Assembly (NCBI RefSeq): GCF_000313755.1
Contig: NZ_AMZB01000114.1
Coordinates: 1 to 50,919 of the forward strand
Length of the DNA stretch: 50,919 nt
Direction of reading: 5' to 3'
Source: Pseudomonas nitroreducens TX1
GTDB taxonomy: Bacteria; Pseudomonadota; Gammaproteobacteria; Pseudomonadales; Pseudomonadaceae
Each line of letters opens with the position of its first letter. Position 1 is the stretch's first letter. The position numbers and the translations under genes are program-made. The notes below the pieces were generated by a model. It saw only the letters and a list, made by a program, of their open reading frames with translations. It did not search any database and was not told the origin of the DNA. Shown in pieces: positions 41,471-48,723 of the stretch.

Positions 41471-42220
41471 ATGAACAAATCCCTCACTGGTAAGGTTGCA
41501 CTGGTCACCGGCGGCAGCAGCGGCATCGGCCTTGGCGCTGCACAGGAACTCGCTGCGCAAGGCGCCCGGGTGTTCATCACCGGCCGCCGCCAGGCTGAAC
41601 TGGATGCCGCCGTGGAAGCCATCGGCCCGGCCGCCACTGCGATCCGCGCGGACGCCTCGGTGCTCGCCGACCTCGATGCGGTGTATGCGCAGATCGCCAG
41701 GACCGCCGGCCGCCTGGACATCCTCTTCGCCAACGCCGGCGGTGGCGACATGCTGCCGTTGGGCGCGATTACCGAGGAGCATTTCGATCGCATCTTCGGA
41801 ACCAACGTGCGCGGCGTGCTGTTCACCGTGCAGAAGGCGCTGCCGCTGCTGACCGATGGCGCGTCGGTGATCCTCACCTCGTCCACCACGTCGATCCAGG
41901 GCACCGCCAACTTCAGCGTCTACAGCGCGAGCAAGGCCGCCGTGCGTAACTTCGCCCGCTCCTGGGCGCTGGACCTGAAGGACCGCGGCATCCGCGTCAA
42001 CGTGGTCAGCCCTGGCCCGGTGCGCACTCCCGGTCTCGGCGACCTGGTGCCCGAAGAGGCGCGCCAGGGCCTGTTCGATGCGCTGGCCAGCCAGGTGCCG
42101 CTGGGTCGACTGGGCGAGCCTCGTGAGATCGGCAAGGCAGTGGCTTTCCTGGCCTCGGAATCGGCCAGCTTCATCAACGGCATCGAGCTGTTCGTCGACG
42201 GCGGTATGGCACAGGTCTGA
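41471..42220 (+). CDS. Short-chain dehydrogenase/reductase
   Basis: This 249-residue classical SDR has the cofactor motif [10 protein letters not shown] (14-23), the NAGG active-site stabiliser, the catalytic YSASK and the C-terminal FVDGGMAQV. It reduces or oxidises a carbonyl/alcohol group with NAD(P)H in the cytoplasm. GGAG precedes the ATG. Its divergent LysR partner and the hairpin downstream make it a single-gene unit. The substrate is unknown. Confidence 0.9.
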   Translation: MNKSLTGKVALVTGGSSGIGLGAAQELAAQGARVFITGRRQAELDAAVEAIGPAATAIRADASVLADLDAVYAQIARTAGRLDILFANAGGGDMLPLGAITEEHFDRIFGTNVRGVLFTVQKALPLLTDGASVILTSSTTSIQGTANFSVYSASKAAVRNFARSWALDLKDRGIRVNVVSPGPVRTPGLGDLVPEEARQGLFDALASQVPLGRLGEPREIGKAVAFLASESASFINGIELFVDGGMAQV

Positions 42221-42230
42221 CCGCGCAAGG

Positions 42231-42261
42231 GACCGGGCAGGGCGCAAGCCCTGCATCGGTC
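42231..42261 (+). terminator. Hairpin after the SDR gene
   Basis: GCAGGGC and GCCCTGC pair around GCAA (42237-42254) and are flanked by a second pairing GACCG / CGGTC. No T tract follows. Confidence 0.55.
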
Positions 42262-42336
42262 GGCGTGGCTCTGGCCTGAATGCTGGTTTGCCCAGTACAG
42301 TCATGCCAGAAACCGTCAGGACAGGAGCCGCCCATC

Positions 42337-43095
42337 ATGAATTCCCCGTCTGCCGACCTGCGCAACTGGTTCGACCAGGGCGGGCAAGCCTATGCGCGCT
42401 TCCGTCCCGAGTATCCGGCAGAGCTGGCCGCCTACCTGGCTTCAATGGCGCCCGACCGGGCGCTCGCGGTCGATGTCGGTTGCGGCAGCGGCCAGCTGAC
42501 ACGGCAACTGGCCGAGCACTTCACTGCCGTGGTCGGCTTCGACCCCAGCGCCGACCAGATCGCGCACGCGGCACCGCAAGAGAACCTCAACTATGCCTGC
42601 GCCCCGGCCGAAGAACTCCCGCTGCCCTCCCGCAGCGCCAGCCTGATCACCGCCGCGCAGGCCGCGCACTGGTTCGACCTGCCGAGGTTCTACGCCGAGG
42701 TGCGGCGGATCGCCGGGCCCAACGCGATCCTGGCGCTGATCAGCTATGGCGTGCTGCATCTGGATGGCACGCTGGGCGAGCGTTTCGAACAGTTCTACTG
42801 GCAGGAAATCGGCCCCTACTGGCCTGCCGAACGCAAGTTGGTGGACAGCGGCTACGCCACCATCGACTTCCCGTTCGCCGAGTTTGCGGGGCCACCGATC
42901 GCCATTCGCTTGGAGTGGAGCCTGGAGGAGTTCCTCGGCTACGTCTCCACCTGGTCGGCGCTGCGCAGCGCGCGCGAGGCTGGGCAGGAGCACCTGCTGC
43001 AGACCTTTGCTACCGACATGGCCGAACGCTGGGGCGACCCGGCTGTGCGGCACCGCGTCTGTTGGCCGATCACTATGCGGATCGGCTGCGTGTGA
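42337..43095 (+). CDS. SAM-dependent class I methyltransferase
   Basis: This 252-residue protein has a class I Rossmann methyltransferase core: AVDVGCGSGQLTRQLAEHF (SAM-binding motif I), VGFDPSADQIAHA, CAPAEELPLPSRSASLITAA and RIAGPNAILALISYG. AGGAG lies 8 nt ahead of ATG 42337. It acts on an unidentified small molecule. It ends 33 nt before the convergent envelope-protein operon. Confidence 0.88.
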   Translation: MNSPSADLRNWFDQGGQAYARFRPEYPAELAAYLASMAPDRALAVDVGCGSGQLTRQLAEHFTAVVGFDPSADQIAHAAPQENLNYACAPAEELPLPSRSASLITAAQAAHWFDLPRFYAEVRRIAGPNAILALISYGVLHLDGTLGERFEQFYWQEIGPYWPAERKLVDSGYATIDFPFAEFAGPPIAIRLEWSLEEFLGYVSTWSALRSAREAGQEHLLQTFATDMAERWGDPAVRHRVCWPITMRIGCV

Positions 43096-43128
43096 TCGTC
43101 CGACTCTCTCCCGGCGTCGGGCGGCGTA

Positions 43129-43644
43129 TCAGTTCTGCTCGATCAGACGGGGCGTCTGCGAGCCTTCCAGGGACAGGTGGATCACGCCGGCGCGGCTGGG
43201 GAAGTTCGGGCCGTCGTCCTCGCTGTTCTCCATCACCGGGATGTCGATCAGGGTGCGCTTGCCCGTCGGATCGGCCACCAGCCGGGCGTCCAGCTTCTCG
43301 ATGGAGCGCCAGCCACCGCCGCCGATCTGCATCGCGTCGAGCAGGCTGTAATGCTCCTGGCCTTCCTCGTTGGGTGTCGAGGAAAACACCGCGAGGTACT
43401 GGTTGTAGTTGTTGCCCATGTCGAAGCCTTCGATGGTGAACACCGCCAGGATGAACTCGTGGTCACCTGCCTTCAGGGTCTGCACATGGGTGGCTTCGGG
43501 ATAGCCGGTGGCGAAGCTGTCCTTGTACAGCTCCACCAGGCGGCTGACCTGCTCTTCGAGGGGCTTGGGGACTGCTGGTTGGTCGGCGGCGTGGGAAAGG
43601 GTGCAGGCCAGCAGCAGGCCGGCGGGTAGCAGACGCAGTTTCAT
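43129..43644 (-). CDS. Exported protein, unknown (operon gene 4)
   Basis: This 171-residue protein has a Sec signal peptide (MKLRLLPAGLLLACTLSHAA) and a mostly beta-like mature part with TLKAGDHEFILAVFTIEGFD, NYNQYLAVFSSTPNEEGQEH and LLDAMQIGGGGWRSIEKLDA. No family is recognised. It is the last of four exported-protein genes transcribed together (45043 to 43129). Confidence 0.7.
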   Translation of the reverse strand: MKLRLLPAGLLLACTLSHAADQPAVPKPLEEQVSRLVELYKDSFATGYPEATHVQTLKAGDHEFILAVFTIEGFDMGNNYNQYLAVFSSTPNEEGQEHYSLLDAMQIGGGGWRSIEKLDARLVADPTGKRTLIDIPVMENSEDDGPNFPSRAGVIHLSLEGSQTPRLIEQN

Positions 43645-43701
43645 GGTCATCCTTGGAAAAGAGGTATCCGGTCAGCATCGCCGATGCTGACCTTCTGGCG
43701 A

Positions 43702-44025
43702 TCACTGACCGGCGTTGGGCATCGCCCCGTTCTGCAGGACCCAGTCGCCGACCGCCGAACAGGAGTAGGTGTTGGAGTAGTTGTAGTAGCGCTGCAGCGG
43801 CGCGCCGTTCTCATAGGTGGCGCACTGATAGACCGACGTGCCTTTCTGCAGGATCAGGAAGTGGATCTGGGTGATCCGGCCCGGCGCCACGTAGGCCGCC
43901 TTCACTTCATAGCCGCTGCGCAGCAGCTCCGTCACCTTTACCTCTTCGGCAAAGGCCTGCGGGCCGATGGCCAGCAGGCCAAGCAGCGCAAGGGTGGCTT
44001 TCGCCAGGTAGCTCATGCTTTGCAT
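43702..44025 (-). CDS. Exported protein, unknown (operon gene 3)
   Basis: This 107-residue protein has a signal peptide (LAKATLALLGLLAIGPQAFA) and a small mature part of about 80 residues with three cysteines (VYQCATYENG, NTYSCSAVGDWVLQNG). Its cysteines could form a disulfide in the periplasm. No family is recognised. It lies 57 nt upstream of the fourth gene in the unit. Confidence 0.68.
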   Translation of the reverse strand: MQSMSYLAKATLALLGLLAIGPQAFAEEVKVTELLRSGYEVKAAYVAPGRITQIHFLILQKGTSVYQCATYENGAPLQRYYNYSNTYSCSAVGDWVLQNGAMPNAGQ

Positions 44026-44063
44026 GGTTTTGTCTCGTCCTTGAGGGCGGGGGAAGTCTGGGC

Positions 44064-44459
44064 TCAGGCTTGCGGCCGCAGCGGGATACCGCCGCAATTG
44101 CCGCGGGTCAGCAGGTAATCCACCTGCCGGGCGCGGTTGATGGCGACGCGGATTTCGCAGCTTGCCGAGTGGACTACGTCGCCCCAGTACTCGGTGTGCA
44201 CCAGCTGGCCGTTCTGCGGGCCGGTGTAGGTGCCCAGCGCTTCCCGCGAGGTGTATGAGGTGTCGCGGCGATAGATCAGCACGACCCAGTCGTTCTCAGG
44301 CGCCAGGGCGATATCGCTGGGCGCGCCGAAGTGGTCGATGGCGTCGCCGGCCGGGCGACCCTTCCAGTAGCTGCGGGCCTGTGCCTCGGGCAGGGTGGGA
44401 ATGGCGGAACAGCCGCCGAGCAGGATGGCGATCATCCCCAGCGCGAGTAGACCTTTCAT
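44064..44459 (-). CDS. Lipoprotein, unknown (operon gene 2)
   Basis: This 131-residue protein has a lipobox (LGMIAILLGGC, lipidated Cys17), and its mature part contains ARSYWKGRPAGDAIDHFGAP, NDWVVLIYRRDTSYTSREAL and a pair of cysteines (SASCEIRVAINR, TRGNCGGIPL). It begins by overlapping the stop of the preceding gene in an ATGA context. It resembles small envelope proteins that share a Trp-rich core of the type Y.G......FG.P; the family is not certain. Confidence 0.68.
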   Translation of the reverse strand: MKGLLALGMIAILLGGCSAIPTLPEAQARSYWKGRPAGDAIDHFGAPSDIALAPENDWVVLIYRRDTSYTSREALGTYTGPQNGQLVHTEYWGDVVHSASCEIRVAINRARQVDYLLTRGNCGGIPLRPQA

Positions 44460-45043
44460 TGCACGCCCTCCTTGGCGGGTGCGTTCTTCACGGGCATCTG
44501 CTCGAAGCCCTTGTCGACCATCTGCAGGATCAGATCCTTGGCGTGCTCGCGATTGCGCAGCTGGAACAGGCCGGGCGCGGCCGAGACCAACTGCGCAGTG
44601 GGCATCTTGCCCAGCGGGTACATCTTCTGCTCGACGTGGGCGTCAGGCTTGCAGAGGAAGTCACGGCTCTGGGCGATCCAGGCTTCGGGCTTCTTCTGCC
44701 ACTCCTTGGAGACTTTCTTCTGACGGATGTCGTTGTAGAACTTGTCGTAGTTCTGCGCGCCGTTGAGACGCACGCGGTTCTTCGCGCAATCGACCTCGAC
44801 GTCATAGGCGGTGAAGGTCGGCTTGGCGCCTTCCTCGTAGAACTGATAGACGCCCAGCGAGCGCACGCCGTTCTTGCGGTCGTAGATATTGGCGGGGTCG
44901 CCATCGACCACGAAGATTTCGTTCTTGTAGAGGCTGCCCTGCTGGTGAATCAGCCAGAAATCGCCAGAGGGACCTTCCGCTTGCGCGGCGAGCGGGCTGC
45001 AAAGCAGTAAGGCAGGCAGCCAGGGCCTGAGGGGCTTGAACAT
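44456..45043 (-). CDS. Exported protein, unknown (operon gene 1)
   Basis: This 195-residue protein has a Sec signal (PWLPALLLCSPLAAQA) and the mature text SGDFWLIHQQGSLYKNEIFV, FYEEGAKPTFTAYDVEVDCA and WIAQSRDFLCKPDAHVEQKM, with a cysteine pair that could form a disulfide. ATG 45043 is chosen. It is the first gene of the four-gene unit; ATGA couples it to the lipoprotein gene. No family is recognised. Confidence 0.68.
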   Translation of the reverse strand: MFKPLRPWLPALLLCSPLAAQAEGPSGDFWLIHQQGSLYKNEIFVVDGDPANIYDRKNGVRSLGVYQFYEEGAKPTFTAYDVEVDCAKNRVRLNGAQNYDKFYNDIRQKKVSKEWQKKPEAWIAQSRDFLCKPDAHVEQKMYPLGKMPTAQLVSAAPGLFQLRNREHAKDLILQMVDKGFEQMPVKNAPAKEGVQ

Positions 45044-45591
45044 AACCGGACATTCCTTTGCCGTCGTGATCGCCAGGGCACAGGGCACCCCGGCGAGGAA
45101 GGGACGAATCTAATGGCGCGAAATTTGATGGTCAACCTGAGGGTAGGATTTCTGTGACGGACGGCAGCGAACTTTCCGGAGCTGGAAATCTTCCAGTTGT
45201 TGATCCGCCGAGATGTCAGTTGCCATCCCGCTTGCAGGAGAACAGGTCTGGGTGGTTGTGCAGGTTCCTTCGTGCTGGCCGCAGAGTGCTTGCGCCGATT
45301 CGGGCAGCAAAGCGCGGGCAAAGGCGTTGGCGATGGCAATACCGAGGCTGGACTTGCCGGCCAAGGCCCTGACCCGAGGCGTTCGAGGCGCCTCTGTATT
45401 CCAGTGTATCTGGCGGCCGTGCAGACATTCGCCGAGACGGCGGTGGCCGTTCTTCGACACGTTGCAGATACCCCAAGGGCTCTTAATGAGCACCAACAGC
45501 TCCTCGGCACGACACGCACCCCAAGGCTCTGCAGTGCGATGTGTCTCGCTCCGATGCGCTGTTTCCCCTAGCCCCCTTGAGGATCGATGCC
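45044..45591. other. Intergenic region without a supported gene
   Basis: These 548 nt separate the four-gene unit from the divergent repeat-protein gene and must hold promoters for both. An AT-rich patch lies at 45118-45160. A 15-nt dyad CTGGAAATCTTCCAG occurs at about 45182-45196. The open frames here have no signal peptide, ribosome-binding site or family text that I can support. Confidence 0.45.
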
Positions 45592-45957
45592 ATGAAAAAC
45601 CTGAAAACCTTCGTAACCGCCGTTGTCTTCTCGCTGGCTGGCGTTGCAGTGCACGCCAATGCTGCTGCCGAAGCAGGATGCTCCGGCGCCGTCTGCTTTC
45701 AACTGACGCCGTTGGCCGACAAGAACACCGTACCGCAACTGGCGCAAGACGGTTTCAGCAGAACGCCCCTGGGGATGCGCGTGGATTCGGCAGCGCCGGA
45801 GCAGGAAACCCTTGCCGAAGACGGCTTCAGCAGGACGCCGTTGGGTATGCGGGCAAACTTGCAAGCGCCGGCGCAACAGACCATTGCCGCCGATGGTTTC
45901 GGCAGAACGCCGCTGGGCAAGCGAGTGGCTTCGTCGCAGGGCTCGGGAATCGCCTGA
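45592..45957 (+). CDS. Exported protein with three 24-residue repeats
   Basis: This 121-residue protein has a signal peptide (LKTFVTAVVFSLAGVAVHANA) and a cysteine pair (GCSGAVCFQ) followed by three copies of DGFSRTPLGMR-type text. The repeats start at residues 53, 77 and 101, an exact period of 24; the third reads DGFGRTPLGKR. Each is followed by a 13-residue linker. No enzymatic motif is visible. Short exported repeats of this kind may bind cell-wall or partner proteins, but this is a guess. The gene stands alone between two intergenic regions. Confidence 0.75.
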   Translation: MKNLKTFVTAVVFSLAGVAVHANAAAEAGCSGAVCFQLTPLADKNTVPQLAQDGFSRTPLGMRVDSAAPEQETLAEDGFSRTPLGMRANLQAPAQQTIAADGFGRTPLGKRVASSQGSGIA

Positions 45958-46063
45958 CCCCTGCCAACGGGGAGCGTTGATGGCCGCTGGGCTGGCACAA
46001 CCCAAGCCCCGGATGCGCTACAGTGCCGCCTTTGTCTTCAACAGCCGCAGACAAGGAATTGCG

Positions 46064-46555
46064 ATGCTGACCCAGACCTTCGCCTACAAATGCTGGTCGG
46101 ACCGCCGAACGCTGGACGCCGTCGCCCAGATTGACCCCGGGCGCTTCCCGGAGGAGTACGCCTTCGCACTCCAGCAGCTCAACCACATGGCGATAGTCGA
46201 GGACCTGTTCCGGGCGCGCCTGAGCGGCGCGGCAGACCCGCACCCGGCCACCAATACCGAGGCAGTTCCCGGCCTCGATGAGCTGCGCGAGCGCCTGCTG
46301 GTTTCCGGTCAGTGGTACGTCGAACAACTCGCCGCGCTGACGGCGGAGCGGGCGCGGGAGGTCATCCGCTTCCGCTTCACCGATGGCCGCAACGGCAGCC
46401 TGACGCGCGAAGAGATGTTCTTCCACATCCTCAACCACGCGACCTACCACCGCGGCTCCATCGCCCGCGCGCTGGACCAGGCTGGCGTGGCGCACCCGGC
46501 CGACACCTACACGGTGTTCGTGCACGCCACCCAGCCGGAGCGCCGCGAGGGTTGA
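46064..46555 (+). CDS. DinB/YfiT-superfamily protein
   Basis: This 163-residue protein has the four-helix-bundle metal site of DinB-like proteins: His41 in LQQLNHMAIVEDLF and His125/His129 in FFHILNHATYHRGSI. Members are often thiol transferases using bacillithiol, mycothiol or glutathione, or have damage-related roles. AAGGA precedes the ATG. It ends 28 nt before the convergent fosmidomycin-pump gene. Confidence 0.85.
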   Translation: MLTQTFAYKCWSDRRTLDAVAQIDPGRFPEEYAFALQQLNHMAIVEDLFRARLSGAADPHPATNTEAVPGLDELRERLLVSGQWYVEQLAALTAERAREVIRFRFTDGRNGSLTREEMFFHILNHATYHRGSIARALDQAGVAHPADTYTVFVHATQPERREG

Positions 46556-46583
46556 GGGCTCTGCGGCCCCGCGGCAGGAAGGG

Positions 46584-47798
46584 TCAGGCCTTTTTCCTGG
46601 TGGACGGCAGCAGGATGGTCAGGCAGCCCAGCAGTGGCAGGTAGGAGCACAGCTTGTAGACGTACTCGATGCCATGGATGTCGGCCAGGTGGCCGAGGAA
46701 GGCCGCGCCGATGCCGCCGAAGCCGAACATCAGACCGAAGAACACCCCGGCGATCATGCCGACGTTACCCGGCACCAGTTCCTGGGCGTATACCACGATG
46801 GCGGAGAAGGCCGAGGCCAGGATGAAGCCGATCACCAGGCTCAGGATGCTGGTCCAGAACAGGTCGACGTAGGGCAGCGCCAGGGTGAAGGGCGTGACGC
46901 CAAGGATGGAGAACCAGATCACCGCCTTGCGGCCGATGCGGTCGCCCACCGGGCCGCCGAAGAAGGTGCCGGCCGCCACCGCGCCGAGGAAACCGAACAG
47001 GTAGAGCTGCGAGCTGGCCACCGAGAGGTCGAACTTCTCGATCAGGTAGAAGGTGTAGTAGCTGGTGAAGCTGGCCATGTAGAAGTACTTGGAGAACACC
47101 AGCAGCGCCAGTACCACCAGCGAGGCGGTCACGCGGCCCTTGGACAATCCGTGGGTGGCCACGCCGCCGGCTTTCAGCTTGAACAGGTTGAGGTGGTGGC
47201 TGTACCAGCGGCTCAGGCCCCAGAGCACGCCGACGAGGAACACCGCGAACAGGCCGAAGTACGCCACGTTGCCTTGACCGTACGGAATGATGATGGCTGC
47301 CGCCAATAGCGGGCCGAAGGCGCTGCCGGCGTTGCCGCCGACCTGGAAGGTGGACTGCGCCAGCCCGTAGCGCCCGCCGGAAGCCAGCCGCGCGATGCGC
47401 GAGGTTTCCGGGTGGAAGGTCGAGGAGCCGATGCCCACCAGCGCCGAGGCCAGGAGGATCGCATGGAAGCTGCCGACGAAGGCCAGCATGAGGATGCCGA
47501 TCAGCGTGCAGACGCTGCCCAGTGGCGCGAGCCAGGGTTTGGGGTGGCGGTCGGTGTGGTAGCCGACCCAGGGCTGCAGCAGCGAGGCGGTCAGCTGGAA
47601 GGTCAGGGTGATCAGGCCGACCTGGGTGAAGCTCAGGCCGTAGTTGGTCTTGAGCACCGGGTAGATCGACGGCAGCACGGCCTGGATCAGGTCGTTGGTC
47701 AGGTGGGCGAGGGCGCACGCGCCGATCACGCGCATGACCAGCGGGCTGGCCTGGGCGGCCACCGACGGCGTGGCCAGGGGGGAAGCGGTGGTAGACAT
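46584..47798 (-). CDS. fsr: MFS efflux protein, fosmidomycin-resistance type
   Basis: This 404-residue protein has 12 membrane segments and Fsr-type text: ACALAHLTNDLIQAVLPSIY, LTASLLQPWVGYHTDRHPKP, STFHPETSRIARLASGGRYG and GGPVGDRIGRKAVIWFSILG. Fsr pumps drugs and small metabolites out of the inner membrane using the proton gradient. ATG 47798 is supported by GGAG. It is a single gene facing the DinB-like gene. Confidence 0.92.
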   Translation of the reverse strand: MSTTASPLATPSVAAQASPLVMRVIGACALAHLTNDLIQAVLPSIYPVLKTNYGLSFTQVGLITLTFQLTASLLQPWVGYHTDRHPKPWLAPLGSVCTLIGILMLAFVGSFHAILLASALVGIGSSTFHPETSRIARLASGGRYGLAQSTFQVGGNAGSAFGPLLAAAIIIPYGQGNVAYFGLFAVFLVGVLWGLSRWYSHHLNLFKLKAGGVATHGLSKGRVTASLVVLALLVFSKYFYMASFTSYYTFYLIEKFDLSVASSQLYLFGFLGAVAAGTFFGGPVGDRIGRKAVIWFSILGVTPFTLALPYVDLFWTSILSLVIGFILASAFSAIVVYAQELVPGNVGMIAGVFFGLMFGFGGIGAAFLGHLADIHGIEYVYKLCSYLPLLGCLTILLPSTRKKA

Positions 47799-48019
47799 GG
47801 GACTCCGGGGCAGCAAGGTAGGACGCGCGGGCAGGGCGCGCCGGGCTCTTCATGTTGGGGATGCCTATGCTAGGCGTGGCAGCGACGGCTGTCTCACGCG
47901 ATCCGGACGACGAATATCGCGAAACGGCCAAATCGGCCGTGTGTCGGTTCGGCGGAGTGCGTGCCGGCCTGGCAAGTCGAACGCAGCAGATGCCGGAAAG
48001 TCCGGAGATCAACCCGCCA

Positions 48020-48075
48020 CGCTCCCCCAGCCCTCTCTTCGGAGCGGGGCGCGCAGCGAGGGGCAGGGAGAGGGA
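48020..48075. repeat. CCCTCTCCC-type intergenic repeat, short form
   Basis: CTCCCCCAGCCCTCTCTTCG is followed by GAGCGGGGCGCGCAG and ends in GGGAGAGGG, the complement of the first part. It is a shortened member of the repeat family at 463-593. The rest of 47799-48108 holds the MFS promoter region and no gene that I can support. Confidence 0.65.
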
Positions 48076-48108
48076 ATCCCCGCGCCCTATACATCAGGAG
48101 GCATGAAC

Positions 48109-48510
48109 ATGGACAACACGGACAAGGTCACCGGAGGCTGCCTGTGCGGCGACCTGCGTATCGAGATCAGCGGCCAACCCAACCGGGTCGGCATCTGTCA
48201 TTGCCTGGATTGCCGCAAGCACCACGGCGCGCTGTTCCACTCTTCGGCGATCTTCTCCGAGGACGCCGTGCGGATCGACGGTGAGTCCCGGGAGTACAAG
48301 GGCCGCTGCTTCTGCCCGCGTTGCGGTTCCTCGGTGTTCGGCCGTAGCGGCGACGAAATCGAGGTGAGCCTCGGCGCGCTGGATGCAGTGGACCAGTTCC
48401 AGCCCACCTACGAGCTGTGGATCTGCCGGCGCGAAGCCTGGCTACCGGCTTTCCCGATGCGTCATCGCTATGAGCACGACCGCGAATCCAGCAGCCCGCA
48501 CGACGATTGA
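48109..48510 (+). CDS. GFA-family zinc protein (glutathione-dependent formaldehyde-activating enzyme-like)
   Basis: This 133-residue protein has the GFA fold with zinc-binding cysteines in GGCLCGDLR (Cys11, Cys13), CHCLDCRKHHG (Cys30/32/35) and CFCPRCGSSVFG (Cys69/72). Family members include Gfa, which was proposed to form S-hydroxymethylglutathione, and many uncharacterised relatives. ATG 48109 is preferred over 48103 because AGGAGG ends 7 nt before it. The gene is monocistronic. Confidence 0.85.
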   Translation: MDNTDKVTGGCLCGDLRIEISGQPNRVGICHCLDCRKHHGALFHSSAIFSEDAVRIDGESREYKGRCFCPRCGSSVFGRSGDEIEVSLGALDAVDQFQPTYELWICRREAWLPAFPMRHRYEHDRESSSPHDD

Positions 48511-48515
48511 CCGCC

Positions 48516-48547
48516 GTAGGGCGAATAACGCCCGAGGCCTTATCCGC
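48516..48547. repeat. GTAGGGCGAATAAC-type repeat
   Basis: GTAGGGCGAATAACGCCC contains a GGGCG / CGCCC stem and is followed by a TTATCCGC half. This matches the style of a genus-typical inverted repeat found after genes. It lies directly after the GFA gene. Confidence 0.55.
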
Positions 48548-48723
48548 AATGGTGGCCGGCAACCCGCTCCGGGTCATACGCCCTGAGCGGCTTGTCTTGA
48601 TGGACAGAAAGCGCAGGCCATGGACAGATCGCGCGCCCATTTACGTGGGGCGCGTGACTGTCACATTCGGGTCCCGTGCGCCACCGATAGTAGCCCCGCC
48701 AACAAGCTCAAAGAGGCTACATC

